A stretch of DNA of 64,000 bases from Streptomyces sp. NBC_00440. Its GTDB lineage: Bacteria; Actinomycetota; Actinomycetes; Streptomycetales; Streptomycetaceae. Of the stretch, positions 49,465 through 59,079 are shown piece by piece. Both the position numbers and the translations under genes were made by a program. Location of the stretch: NCBI RefSeq assembly GCF_036014215.1, contig NZ_CP107921.1, positions 2,799,501 through 2,863,500 of the forward strand. Direction: 5' to 3'. The notes under the pieces were generated by a model. That model was not told where the DNA came from. It saw only the letters and a list, made by a program, of their open reading frames with translations, and searched no databases. Numbering within the stretch: the stretch's first letter is position 1; each line of letters opens with the position of its first letter.

Positions 49465-51015
49465 TCAGGCGAGGACATCAGCTCCGCCCGCGCCGCCACC
49501 GTCATCGCCACCGCCACCGCCACCGCCCGCGGCCCCGATCGGGTCGCGGGCGAGCAGTTCCCCGTCCGGCCGCGGGTCACGGTCCCGCGGCCCCGCGTAG
49601 GTCACGGCCAGCGCGACCACGAGGTTGGCGCCGAGCGCGACGATCCCCGCGTTCACACCCCACACCGGATCGTGGTCGCTGAACACGAAGGCACAGACCA
49701 CCCCCACCCCGACCACCAGTCCGCTGCCCGCGCCGAGCAACGTCAGCCGGCGCCACACCAGACCGAGCAGCAGCATCGGCAGGAGCTGCGCCATCCCCTC
49801 GTACGAGATGAGGGACAGGCGTACCAGCGTGTTGGGCGCGGCGTACGTCAGCACCAGCGCCAGCGTGCCCGCGACGACCACCACGCACTGCGACGCGCCC
49901 TTCTGCCGCTCCTGCCAGCGCGGTACGAGCGAGAGCACGCTGCGTCCCCACATCGTGCCGATCACCAGCATGAAGATGGCCATCGGCACGATCGAGGAGA
50001 GCGCCGCCGCGACCCCGATGACGCCGACGGCCCAGGCGGGCAGCGAGTCCACCACCAGCTTGAAGAGCGCCAGATTGGAGTCGGCGCCGGTCAGGTGCGG
50101 CACCACGAACAGGGCGGCCAGGCCGAGGAACATCGGGACGAAGAGCAGGATGTTGTACGCGGGCAGCCAGACCGCGTTCTTGCGCAGTACGTCGGCGCTG
50201 CGCGCCCCGAGGTATCCGGCGACGGTGGTCGGGAAGATCACCACGGTCAGCGAGTTGAGCAGTGAGGTCGTCACGTACCAGGCCTGCCCGAGACCGCTGC
50301 CGCCCGGCCCGGAGCCGCCGTGGCCGGGGAAGGTCAGCCAGTCGCTCTTCTCGGTGACGACGCGGTGCAGGAAGTCGCCGTACCCGTCGAAGTAGTGCAA
50401 CGGCACATAGAGCGCGAGGAAGGCGAGGGTGCCGATGACGAGCGCGTCCTTGAGGACGGAGACCCAGGCGCTCCCCCGAAGTCCGCTGATCACGACGAAG
50501 CCGGTGGTGACGGCGAAGGCCACGAAATAGGCCCAGTTGAGGCTGATGGCCCCGTACGAGATGGTCGAGACGACGACACCCATGCCGGTGATCTGGAGCT
50601 GGATGTACGGCAGCAGGAAGACGGTCGCGAGGACGGCGACGGCCGCGCCGAGCCAGGGCCTGCCGTAGCGGTGCGCGATCATGTCGGTGATCGAGACGAG
50701 GCCGTGCCGTCCGGCGTACGCCCAGAGCGTCGGCCCGACGACGTAGCCGAGGGCGTATCCGCAGGACATGTACGCGACCACGTAGAGGACCGGGGCCCCG
50801 AAGTTGTAGCCCCAGCCGGCCGCGCCGAGATAGCTGAAGCTGGTGTAACCCTCGCCGGCCATCAGGACCCAGATGAAGACCGGGCCGAGGCTGCGCCCGC
50901 CGACGGACCACTCGGCGAGCCCGCCGGTCCGGCCGCCGCGGACGGCGACCAGTCCGAGGACGACGGTCGCGACCATGAACACCGCGAAGATCGACGTGGC
51001 GATGGCCGCGTTCAC
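49465..51015 (-). CDS. Sodium:solute symporter family transporter
   Basis: 516 residues from GTG 51015, overlapping the DUF3311 stop as GTGA. About 13 helices with SSS signatures: WSVGGRSLGPVFIWVLMAGEGYTSFSYLGAAGWGY (split across helix 1), the IVPMAIFMLVIGTMWG sodium-site helix region and conserved SGLRGSAWVSVLKD. The C-terminus ends in a Gly-rich tail. Family members paired with DUF3311 import monocarboxylates or related anions with Na+; the substrate here is unproven. Confidence 0.9.
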   Translation of the reverse strand: MNAAIATSIFAVFMVATVVLGLVAVRGGRTGGLAEWSVGGRSLGPVFIWVLMAGEGYTSFSYLGAAGWGYNFGAPVLYVVAYMSCGYALGYVVGPTLWAYAGRHGLVSITDMIAHRYGRPWLGAAVAVLATVFLLPYIQLQITGMGVVVSTISYGAISLNWAYFVAFAVTTGFVVISGLRGSAWVSVLKDALVIGTLAFLALYVPLHYFDGYGDFLHRVVTEKSDWLTFPGHGGSGPGGSGLGQAWYVTTSLLNSLTVVIFPTTVAGYLGARSADVLRKNAVWLPAYNILLFVPMFLGLAALFVVPHLTGADSNLALFKLVVDSLPAWAVGVIGVAAALSSIVPMAIFMLVIGTMWGRSVLSLVPRWQERQKGASQCVVVVAGTLALVLTYAAPNTLVRLSLISYEGMAQLLPMLLLGLVWRRLTLLGAGSGLVVGVGVVCAFVFSDHDPVWGVNAGIVALGANLVVALAVTYAGPRDRDPRPDGELLARDPIGAAGGGGGGGDDGGGAGGADVLA

Positions 51016-51260
51016 CGACGACCACCCCGCTGGTCCGCGCCCCGGTCCGCGCTCCCGTCCGCGCCCCGGTCCGCACGCCGGTCCGCGCGGTGGGTGAGCC
51101 AGACGGCGAGCGGCGTGAGGAGCGTCGCCGCGATCATCCAGAGGAAGAGAAAGGGCAGTACGAGGAGAACGGGCCGCACGCGATTGACCAACGGCACCGC
51201 CCCCAGGAACAGCACAAAGGGCACAAGCAGCCACAACAACTGAGGACGACGTCTGAGCAC
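51012..51260 (-). CDS. DUF3311 small membrane protein
   Basis: 82 residues from GTG 51260 (aaggtcatttac upstream). Two helices: LLWLLVPFVLFLGAVPLVN and LVLPFLFLWMIAATLLTPLAVWL, the DUF3311 pattern, then an Arg/Asp/Gly repeat tail (RADRRADRGADGSADRGAD). DUF3311 genes precede SSS symporters and probably encode an accessory subunit. Coupled to the symporter by a 4-nt overlap. Confidence 0.88.
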   Translation of the reverse strand: MLRRRPQLLWLLVPFVLFLGAVPLVNRVRPVLLVLPFLFLWMIAATLLTPLAVWLTHRADRRADRGADGSADRGADQRGGRR

Positions 51261-51316
51261 GTAAATGACCTTAGCGCCACCGGCAATTGGGGGGCGGTGT
51301 CCCGGCTCCGGTGTGC

Positions 51317-52150
51317 TCAGCGAGGCCGCATGGACCGCAGGGTGGCCCAGATGGCGAGCCGGTAGCGTGAGGTGTACTCGGGGGTGCAGGTGGTCAGGGT
51401 CAGGTAGTAGCCGGGCGCGCTGTAGCCGTACTGCGGCCTGACGGTGCTGCGCGGCACGGCGGCGATCACCCCGCTGTCGCGCGCGGAGGTCTGCGGGATC
51501 CCCTTGTCGACGACGTACGTGTACACGGCGCTGCCGGTCTCGATGGTGACGGTGTCGCCGTGCCGCAGCCGGTTGATGTAACGGAAGGGTTCGCCATGGG
51601 TGTTGCGGTGTCCGGCGAGCGCGAAGTTCCCCGCCTGGCCGGGCCCGGCGGTCTGCACGTAATGCCCCACATATCCCTTGTTGAGAATGTTCTGCTTGCT
51701 GACCCCCTGGGCGATCGGCGCGGTGATCCCGATGCGCGGGATCCGGATCACCGCGTACGCCTTGTCGTAGACGGGCGCACGGGCCGCGCGTTGGCCGCCT
51801 CCCGACGTGGGCCGCGACCGGCCACCGGAACCCGCCGCGGGACTGCCGTCCGGACGGGGCGACGGAGTGGCAGGAGTCACATCCCCGTCGCCCGCACCAC
51901 TTCCGCGCCCCGAGCCGCTGTCCCACTGCCGCTCCAGCGCCTGCACCTGACGGGTGGCGCCCTGCCGGGCCTCGCGGTTGGTCCACCACAGCTGCTGCAC
52001 GACGAACAGCAGCACGATCAACCCCAGTGTCACGGTCACTTCGGCGCCGGTCCACAGCCCGCGCGCGAGGACGGTACGGCGCCGTGAGGCCGCCCGCCGC
52101 ACCACTACCGGAATCGCGTCCCGCATCGGCTGCTGCACGGGCGGCACCAT
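51317..52150 (-). CDS. Class E sortase
   Basis: 277 residues from ATG 52150 (MVPPVQQPM...; an ATG eight codons later is possible). Membrane helix VTVTLGLIVLLFVVQQLWW near residues 37-56, a long Ser/Gly/Pro linker, then the sortase domain: AVIRIPRIGITAPIAQGVS, catalytic His in ALAGHRNTHGEPFRYI, Cys in LTLTTCTPEYTSRYRLAIW with the catalytic Arg five to six residues on. Class E sortases of actinobacteria recognise LAxTG; the protein at 38.2 kb has that motif. Ends 56 bp before the DUF3311 gene on the same strand. Confidence 0.92.
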   Translation of the reverse strand: MVPPVQQPMRDAIPVVVRRAASRRRTVLARGLWTGAEVTVTLGLIVLLFVVQQLWWTNREARQGATRQVQALERQWDSGSGRGSGAGDGDVTPATPSPRPDGSPAAGSGGRSRPTSGGGQRAARAPVYDKAYAVIRIPRIGITAPIAQGVSKQNILNKGYVGHYVQTAGPGQAGNFALAGHRNTHGEPFRYINRLRHGDTVTIETGSAVYTYVVDKGIPQTSARDSGVIAAVPRSTVRPQYGYSAPGYYLTLTTCTPEYTSRYRLAIWATLRSMRPR

Positions 52151-52203
52151 AAGCGCTGGATCCAGAAGTCTCCAGAGTCCCGTACGGCAGTACGGTGTGC
52201 AGC

Positions 52204-53199
52204 ATGCGCCCCGACACTCCCGCTGATCACCACGCCGAAGCCGAGCGGCTGCTGCGCACCGCAGAGCAGTACCCGGAGGACCAGGAGCCGCTGCTGCTCC
52301 AGGCCGCGGCCCACCTGGAACTGGCCGGCGACCGCGCCCGCGCCACGACGCTCTACGACCGGCTGCTGACAGGCCCGGCCGAGAACCTCGCCCTGATCAA
52401 GGCCCTGCAGGCGGCCAACCTGTGGGAGTACGGGCACGAGGCGGAAGCCCGCGCCATGATCGACGGCATCCGCGCCTCCACGCCGCAGGACCCGGCTCCG
52501 TGGGCGATCGTCGCGGAGACCCTGGAGGCCCACGACGAACCGGACGCCGCCCACGCCACCTTCACCAAAGCCCTGACCCTGCTGGTCGACCCGGCGGAAG
52601 AGGTCCCGTACGCCGCCCAGGCTCTTCTCACGGGCCGGCACCGCGTGAGCAGGGCCCTGGGCAACGAGCACGATGCCTGGGACGCCCTGGCGGACTCCCT
52701 GCACACCGGCGACATCAGCCTGGACGAACTCCACGACCCGAACCGCCTGTGGGCCCTCGGCTCGAACGACCCGGCGGTCCTGCGCGCGGAAATCGCCCGT
52801 CTCCAGTCGGAGTTGGGCACCTACCGGGCAGCGCTGTCCCGCCCGTTCCCGGTGGCGGTCCTGCACTGGCAGGCCCAGGAACTCGCCGAACTCCTGGCGG
52901 CGTACCCGGCCCTGGAGTCGGAGTACCCCTCCCACGCGACGCACCTGATCGAAATCGAAGCGGCACTGCGGGAACTGTCCGCGGCGGGCACGACCAACCT
53001 GGGCATCGTGACGGGAAGCATCCCGTCGTACGAGGCCTTCGCGGCCTCGGAGTCGGCGTCCCCGTCGGAGACGGAACTGCTCCCCCTGTACGCCACCACA
53101 CTGGCAGCCCGCGGCCGGGCCGTACCGTGGCCACCGGCCCGCAACGCGGGGTGCTGGTGCGGGTCGGGGAGCGCCTACCGGGAGTGCCACGGGGCCTAG
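52204..53199 (+). CDS. SEC-C motif protein with helical repeats
   Basis: 331 residues from ATG 52204; tacggt (52190-52195) 8 bp upstream could be the -10 of a leaderless transcript. Residues ~10-150 are TPR-like helical hairpins (AEAERLLRTAEQYPEDQEPLLLQAA ... HATFTKALTLLVD). The extreme C-terminus is a SEC-C zinc motif: AGCWCGSGSAYRECHG, as found at the tail of SecA and many orphan proteins. Likely a protein-interaction factor in the cytosol; no pathway indicated. Divergent from the class E sortase by 53 bp and ended by a 24-bp hairpin. Confidence 0.85.
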   Translation: MRPDTPADHHAEAERLLRTAEQYPEDQEPLLLQAAAHLELAGDRARATTLYDRLLTGPAENLALIKALQAANLWEYGHEAEARAMIDGIRASTPQDPAPWAIVAETLEAHDEPDAAHATFTKALTLLVDPAEEVPYAAQALLTGRHRVSRALGNEHDAWDALADSLHTGDISLDELHDPNRLWALGSNDPAVLRAEIARLQSELGTYRAALSRPFPVAVLHWQAQELAELLAAYPALESEYPSHATHLIEIEAALRELSAAGTTNLGIVTGSIPSYEAFAASESASPSETELLPLYATTLAARGRAVPWPPARNAGCWCGSGSAYRECHGA

Positions 53200-53246
53200 G
53201 GCGCCGCTGGACGTTCCTCATAGCGCTACGGGTGGGTCGACGCGGC

Positions 53247-53310
53247 GGGCCGTGACCCCAGGGGCTGTCCTCCGACCGGATCCGCCGGACAGCCCCTGGG
53301 GTCACGGCCC
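53247..53310. terminator. 24-bp perfect hairpin, bidirectional terminator
   Basis: Arms at 53247-53270 (beginning gggccgtgaccccagggg) and 53287-53310 pair perfectly with a 16-nt loop, between the convergent SEC-C and YrhK-like genes. It is the longest perfect stem in the window. Confidence 0.85.
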
Positions 53311-53349
53311 TCATGGTCCAGCCCTCGTAATCCAGCGCTGATAATCCAG

Positions 53350-53652
53350 CTAAAAATCCTGCGCGGAGTCAGTGACCTCCCCGTTCTCGGAGGAGGAACG
53401 GACACGCTGGATGTGCAGGTGCCGAAAGAGGCGGATGACCGGGCGGATCAGCAGTTCGATGCTGCCGATGAGGAAACACCACGTCCCCGTCACGGTCCAG
53501 TCGTCGGAGAAGAACATCACGCTGCCGACGATGAACCACACGGCGACAAGGATGTCATTGAGGATGCTGGCAACCTCGTAGCGCCGCCGGATGGCCACTT
53601 CCTCGTGCCCGATGTGCAGCGTCAGCGTGCCGGGGGTCGTGCCTGTACTCAT
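53350..53652 (-). CDS. YrhK-like membrane protein
   Basis: 100 residues. The N-terminus (TLHIGHEEVAIRRRYEVASILNDILVAVWFIVGSVMFF) and a second helix (GTWCFLIGSIELLIRPVIRLFRHLHI) match the YrhK family, with two membrane helices and a basic end. Function unknown. It stands alone on its strand between two terminators. Confidence 0.82.
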   Translation of the reverse strand: MSTGTTPGTLTLHIGHEEVAIRRRYEVASILNDILVAVWFIVGSVMFFSDDWTVTGTWCFLIGSIELLIRPVIRLFRHLHIQRVRSSSENGEVTDSAQDF

Positions 53653-53790
53653 ACAGCCACGCTACGCGGAGCGCCCCCGCCTCCGCGGGCCTCCCCCGGG
53701 CGAGCGACAGGTTCGCCGCCGGGCGGGGTGGTGCGAGCGACGCCGGGGCCGGCGCCGCTCACCACCGCAGGACGGACGCCCGCTACTCCG

Positions 53791-55452
53791 TCAGCCCAGT
53801 TCCTCTTCTTCGACCCTGGCCTCGGCACGGGCCTCCTCGATATGACGCTCCACCCGTGCCGCCGGAAGCCTGAACCTCAGCGCCAGCAGATAGACGACCG
53901 CGGCGAGAACGAGGTTGACCAGGAAGCCCCAGCCGAGCCCGATGTACCCCTGGCCCCCGTCGTAATCGCCCATCCAGCTGACGATGGCCAGGCCCACCAG
54001 CCACGGCGCCAGCCACGGCAGACCCGCCCGCCAGTCCAGCTTCGGGGCTCGGCCCTTGTCGGTGACCTCGAAGATGGCCAGGAGAACGAAGCCGATGCCG
54101 ATGGTCGCGAACAGCTTCCAGTTGGTGTTCCAGCCTGCCCAGTAGACGATCAGGTTCGCCGAGTACAGCCCGAGGAACGGAATCACATCACCGCCGGGCA
54201 CCCGGAACGGCCGGTCCCAGTCCGGAATCTGGCGCCGCATCGCAGCCAGCACGAGCGGACCGGAACCGAAGGACAGCACCGTCGCAGAAGTAATGAATCC
54301 GACCAGCTGCTGCCAGCTCGGGAAGGGCAGGAAGACGATCAGCCCCAGCACGAACGTGACGATCAGACTGATCATCGGCGCTCCCCGCGAGGTCGTCTTC
54401 GTCAGCGCCTCCGGCGCGTTCCCGTTCCGTCCCATGGCATACGAGATACGAGCCGTGACCGTCGTGTAGACCAGTCCGGTGTCCGCGGGAGAGAGCACCG
54501 CGTCGACGTACAGGATGTACGCCAGCCAGCCAAGCCCAATGGCACTGGAGATCGCCGCCAGCGGGCCGAAGTCGTTGGCGAACGTCAGGCTGAGCCAGCC
54601 GCCGGAGGCCTTCAGATCGTGCCCCGGGACCGAGGCGATGAAGGCGATCTCCAGCAGGATGTAGATCACTCCGGTGACCAGCACCGAACCGATGACCGCG
54701 AACGGGACGTTGCGCTTGGGGTTGTCCGTCTCACCCGCCAGCTCGACGCCTTGGCGGAAACCGAGGAAGGAGAAGGTGATGCCGGCGGTCGAGATGGCCG
54801 TGAAAATGCCCTTCATCCCGCCCGGTGCGAACCCGCCGTACTCCGCAGCGGTGAAGTTCCGGCCATGGAACGCTGTGACGGCGAAGGCGACGACCACCAG
54901 GATGATGACTGCCAGCTTCCACCACACCAGCGCGTTGTTGACCCGCGCGAACCAGCGGATACCGAAGTAGTTCAACGCCACGAAGAACGCCATCGCGATG
55001 ACCGCGACCACATAACCGAGTGACGTCAGGGTGTGCGCCCCACTATCCGGATGGAACTGGGTGAAATCTGCCCATTTAGTGGCGTATTGAAGGGCACCTT
55101 CCACCTCAATGGGAGCTACGGTCGCCGCGGCGATCCAGTTGATCCATCCCGTGGTGTAACTGGCGAACGACCCGAAGGAGATATGCGGAAAACGCACCAC
55201 TCCACCGGATACCGGAAACATGGTCCCCAGCTCGGCGAAACACAGCCCGATGAGCAGGATCATCACGGCGGCGATCGCCCAGGAGAAGATCGAGGCCGGC
55301 CCAGCCAGCTTGGCCGCATTGAGCGCACCGAAGAGCCAGCCCGAGCCGATGATCGACCCCACGCCGGCGAACAACAGACTGATCCGGCCCATGTCTCGCC
55401 GTAGCCTTGGTTTCTCCGAGGATCCACTCGGAGAGTTGGATATATCGGCCAT
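53791..55452 (-). CDS. APC-superfamily amino-acid permease
   Basis: 553 residues from ATG 55452, preceded by aaggggatgtcgt. About 12 helices; helix 1 has the APC signature GVGSIIGSGWLFGALNAAKLAG, helix 3 GGVVRFPHISFG, helix 6 FSFLGFRQGVELAGETDNPKRN, the conserved GETxNP-like element. The C-terminal end is Glu/Arg-rich. It imports (or exchanges) an amino acid or amine. No regulator or enzyme is adjacent. The 494-bp upstream gap separates it from the accessory region. Confidence 0.92.
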   Translation of the reverse strand: MADISNSPSGSSEKPRLRRDMGRISLLFAGVGSIIGSGWLFGALNAAKLAGPASIFSWAIAAVMILLIGLCFAELGTMFPVSGGVVRFPHISFGSFASYTTGWINWIAAATVAPIEVEGALQYATKWADFTQFHPDSGAHTLTSLGYVVAVIAMAFFVALNYFGIRWFARVNNALVWWKLAVIILVVVAFAVTAFHGRNFTAAEYGGFAPGGMKGIFTAISTAGITFSFLGFRQGVELAGETDNPKRNVPFAVIGSVLVTGVIYILLEIAFIASVPGHDLKASGGWLSLTFANDFGPLAAISSAIGLGWLAYILYVDAVLSPADTGLVYTTVTARISYAMGRNGNAPEALTKTTSRGAPMISLIVTFVLGLIVFLPFPSWQQLVGFITSATVLSFGSGPLVLAAMRRQIPDWDRPFRVPGGDVIPFLGLYSANLIVYWAGWNTNWKLFATIGIGFVLLAIFEVTDKGRAPKLDWRAGLPWLAPWLVGLAIVSWMGDYDGGQGYIGLGWGFLVNLVLAAVVYLLALRFRLPAARVERHIEEARAEARVEEEELG

Positions 55453-55946
55453 ACGACATCCCCTTGTCCCTGCGCCCCGGCTCAGCCAGGCCGTCGGTCC
55501 AAGACTTCTTCCGCACAAGCCACTTGGCCGGGCCGGGGACTGCCCTCCGGGGGGCAACGCGACGGGAGGCCCTGCATCAGCTCCGCACGCCACTCACCGA
55601 GAGAGATCGGTGTTCTGTGCCGCGCGCCTACCCAGAAAGCGGCGCGCAAGCCCGGCCGATCGCGCACGCAACCATGCTGTGACCTGCGACCACCGCCTCC
55701 TGGTCAGTCCGCACAACTCACGATGATCAACATGGCCGTACTGTCCCCGCACCGACCCTGACAACCAGCAAGATCACGATCCGAGGCCGGAGCGAGGGAC
55801 TACCCCGTCGTCACATCAGCCGTGTCGGGCATCAGAGCACAGACGGGGTGCCAGGACCGCAGCTTCCTCGCCGAAGATCGCGGCGTTGTCAGTAGTGAGT
55901 GTTAAGACTGAGGGCACGACGTGCCACGCTCACGAAGGGAACGTAC
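55453..55946. other. Intergenic region at the left edge of the accessory block
   Basis: 494 bp between the divergent APC permease and the helicase. A small dyad (ccga-gagaga-tcgg) lies near 55597-55610. Near the helicase are ttaaga (55903-55908) and a dyad ggcac-gac-gtgcc (55913-55925) that could be its -10 region and operator. No gene or att-like direct repeat is recognisable. Confidence 0.45.
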
Positions 55947-58900
55947 GTGACCAACACGGGGGACCGCGCACAGCCAGTAGCCGGTGTGTACGAACGGCTG
56001 GTCACCGATCGGCTCCAAGACGAAGTCGACCAACTCGCTACTGACGGTTGGGCTGCGATCACCTCCGACGTGAGCGACGCGTCTTCCCCACATGTGTTGG
56101 CTCAATATGTAGGTGAAGCCGTGCAGCGGGCCCTCCGCGGGTTGCCGCACAAGGACCGAATTATCGCTGCCAACCGCATCATGCAGTCGCTTCCCACCGA
56201 CTCCGATACCGAAGCGGAAGTCATCGCAGAGGGTCCCCGCCAACTAATGGCGCTGGCAAAGCAGGAGAGCAAGGGTGTTTACGCCATCAGGCCGCTCACG
56301 CCGCTCTCCGAGACCGCTCTCCTCACCAACGCCCCTGAAGATCCGAGCCTGGGTACGGAACTACGCGCTGAGCTCGCCACAGCTGACCGAGTCGATCTGC
56401 TGTGCGCCTTCGTCAAGTGGTACGGCCTGCGGGTTCTAGAAGACTCGCTCAGATCGGCGAGGGATCGTGGAGTCCCCCTCCGCGTCGTGACCACCACCTA
56501 CATGGGCGCCACGGATCGCCACGCGCTCGACAGGTTGGTCCGGGACTTCGGCGCAGAAGTAAAGATCAACTACGAGACCAGGTCCACTCGCCTTCATGCC
56601 AAGGCGTGGCTCTTCCATCGCGACACGGGATTCGACACCGCCTACGTAGGCAGCTCCAATCTGTCCCGAGCTGCGCTACTCGACGGGCTGGAGTGGAATG
56701 TCCGACTGTCTGCCGTCGCCACGCGTCCCGTACTGGACAAGTTCGAGGGCACCTTCGACTCCTACTGGAATGACAGCGCGTTCGAGTTGTACAAGCCCGA
56801 GACCGACTGGCAGCGGCTCGATGAAGCCCTAGCTCAGGCAGGCGGGCAACGGAGCGGAGACGATCTCAAGATCAGCCTGTCCGGACTTGAGATGCACCCG
56901 TTCGCCCACCAGAAGGACATGCTGGAGCGGCTCCGTGTGGAGCGCGAGGTTCACGACCGTCATAAAAACCTGCTCGTCGCTGCCACGGGCACAGGTAAGA
57001 CCGTCATGGCGGCGTTGGACTACAAACACCTCCTCCATCAGGCGGAAGAGAAAAACCTGCGTCTACTCTTTGTCGCGCACCGCAAGGAGATCCTCAAGCA
57101 GTCCCTGCGCACCTACCGAGAGGCGCTTGACGATCCATCGTTCGGCGAGCTCCTCTATCAGGGTCAGCAGCCAAGGGAATGGAAGCACGTCTTCGCCAGT
57201 GTCCAGTCCCTCACCCCCGCTCGCCTAGACGAGTTGGAAGCCCATCACTTCGACGTAGTGGTGATCGACGAGTTCCATCACGCCACGTCCAACACTTACC
57301 GACGTATCATCGAACACTTCCAGCCGAGGGAGCTGTTGGGACTTACCGCAACTCCAGAACGCATGGACGGCAAGAATGTTCAGGACGAGTTCTTCGACGG
57401 CCGCATCGCGGCAGAACTACGGCTGTGGGAAGCGTTGGAAAATGACCTCCTGTCGCCTTTCCACTACTTCGGAGTTCCCGATGGAATCGACCTCACCAGC
57501 GTCACGTGGAAGGGCGGATCCTACGACCAGGGCGCGCTGAGCAATGTCTACACAGGCAACCACGCTCGCGCACGGCTCGTCGTCAAAGCCATTCACGAAA
57601 AGCTTGCCAACCCGGGCACCATGCGCGCCTTGGGGTTCTGTGTGTCCAAGGCGCACGCCCACTTCATGGCCGACTTCTTCCGTAGGGCCAACTTTGCCGC
57701 CGTGGCACTCGATAGTGATTCATCGAGCGAACAGAGAGAAACAGCTCTTGGCGCTCTCAAAGCTGGAAACATCCAAGTCATCTTCTCGGTTGACCTCTTC
57801 AACGAAGGCCTTGATGTACCAGATGTCGACACCCTTCTACTGCTGAGGCCAACAGGTAGTGCAACTGTTTTCCTTCAACAGTTGGGTCGCGGGCTTCGAC
57901 GTACTGCGTCGAAGCCGGTACTAACGGTCCTGGACTTCATCGGCCAACATCGGGCAGAGTTCCGCTTCGAGGACCAGTTCAGGGCCCTGACCAACTTTAC
58001 GAGGAGTCGACTCGTCGAGCACATCGAGCACGACTTTCCGCAACTTCCATCAGGCTGCCAAATCATCCTGGAGCCGCAGGCAAAAGACCTGATTCTCAAC
58101 AATATCCGCAAGCAATTGAAGCTCGATATCAGCGCTCTCGCCAAAGAGGTGCGCGAATACGCCCAGTACGACTTGGTTGATTATCTCCGCGAGAGTCGCC
58201 GCGATATCAGGGAGCTCTACAAGGGAAAGAACTCATGGACTCGAATCCTCCGGCACGCGAGGCTCCTTGAAGGTACCGCCCCAGATGGAGAGTCAGAGCT
58301 CCTGAGGCGCGCACACGCTTTCCTCCACGTCGACGACCCCGACCGCGTACGCGCGTACTCTCAGCTCCTCAGTGACGACGTCCCCAACTACAAGGACCTT
58401 AATTCAGAGAATCAAGCCTTCGCCCGCATGTTGTTCTTTACGCTGTGGGACAAAGCTGGCGGCTTTACGACCTACAGCGAAGGACTCGACTCCTTGCGCG
58501 GCCAGCCCTATCTGCGCCGAGAGCTCAGGCAAATCCTGGCGCACGGGCTGGACCAGGCAGATCACGTCGCCACCCGACTCCCTGCTCCGCAGAGCCACCT
58601 ACCTCTGCGGGTACACAGCTGGTACAACCGTTCCGAGATCCTGGCTGCTATGAATATCGCCAAGTTCGGTGGTCAGATGCCTGGAGTATTCGCTCAGGGC
58701 GTCACATGGAGCGAGGAACTCCAGTCTGACGCACTACTGATCACTCTAGAAAAGGACGAGAAAGACTTCTCTCCGACGGTCCGGTACAAGGACTTTGCGG
58801 TCAACCCGTCGCAATTCCACTGGGAGTCACAGAACAGCACCCGGGAAGACTCCCCCACTGGACGCCGCTACAGGAACCACGTCGCCGAAGGAAGCCATGT

Positions 58901-59078
58901 CCTTCTGTTCCTCCGCCGGTACAAGGACACCGACATCGGCAAAGCACACCCTTGGATGTTGTTGGGCTCGGCCCAATACCTCAAACACCAAGGCAACAAA
59001 CCGATGGCGATCACGTGGAACCTCGACCGCGACCTTCCCGCTGATGTCTGGTCGTACTCAGCACTCACGGCAGGCTGA
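55947..59078 (+). CDS. PLD nuclease - SF2 helicase - DUF3427 protein
   Basis: 1043 residues from GTG 55947, preceded by gaaggga. Order: a unique N-terminal region (~1-120); a PLD-like domain (~130-290) with one HxK pair (H217, K219) and GSSN at 235-238; an SF2 helicase with Walker A ATGTGKT (346-352), DEFHH (441-445), LLGLTATPERMDG and QLGRGLRRT (645-653); then a long connector and a C-terminal DUF3427 domain (~880-1043; SWYNRSEILAAMNI, LEKDEKDFSPTVRYKDFAVN, FHWESQNST). Such enzymes are putative ATP-driven nucleases linked to restriction or defence. Codon usage is less biased than in neighbours. It meets the SRA-HNH gene tail to tail with one base between the stops. Two PLD halves are needed for cleavage, so it may dimerise. 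Confidence 0.9.
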   Translation: MTNTGDRAQPVAGVYERLVTDRLQDEVDQLATDGWAAITSDVSDASSPHVLAQYVGEAVQRALRGLPHKDRIIAANRIMQSLPTDSDTEAEVIAEGPRQLMALAKQESKGVYAIRPLTPLSETALLTNAPEDPSLGTELRAELATADRVDLLCAFVKWYGLRVLEDSLRSARDRGVPLRVVTTTYMGATDRHALDRLVRDFGAEVKINYETRSTRLHAKAWLFHRDTGFDTAYVGSSNLSRAALLDGLEWNVRLSAVATRPVLDKFEGTFDSYWNDSAFELYKPETDWQRLDEALAQAGGQRSGDDLKISLSGLEMHPFAHQKDMLERLRVEREVHDRHKNLLVAATGTGKTVMAALDYKHLLHQAEEKNLRLLFVAHRKEILKQSLRTYREALDDPSFGELLYQGQQPREWKHVFASVQSLTPARLDELEAHHFDVVVIDEFHHATSNTYRRIIEHFQPRELLGLTATPERMDGKNVQDEFFDGRIAAELRLWEALENDLLSPFHYFGVPDGIDLTSVTWKGGSYDQGALSNVYTGNHARARLVVKAIHEKLANPGTMRALGFCVSKAHAHFMADFFRRANFAAVALDSDSSSEQRETALGALKAGNIQVIFSVDLFNEGLDVPDVDTLLLLRPTGSATVFLQQLGRGLRRTASKPVLTVLDFIGQHRAEFRFEDQFRALTNFTRSRLVEHIEHDFPQLPSGCQIILEPQAKDLILNNIRKQLKLDISALAKEVREYAQYDLVDYLRESRRDIRELYKGKNSWTRILRHARLLEGTAPDGESELLRRAHAFLHVDDPDRVRAYSQLLSDDVPNYKDLNSENQAFARMLFFTLWDKAGGFTTYSEGLDSLRGQPYLRRELRQILAHGLDQADHVATRLPAPQSHLPLRVHSWYNRSEILAAMNIAKFGGQMPGVFAQGVTWSEELQSDALLITLEKDEKDFSPTVRYKDFAVNPSQFHWESQNSTREDSPTGRRYRNHVAEGSHVLLFLRRYKDTDIGKAHPWMLLGSAQYLKHQGNKPMAITWNLDRDLPADVWSYSALTAG

Positions 59079-59079
59079 C

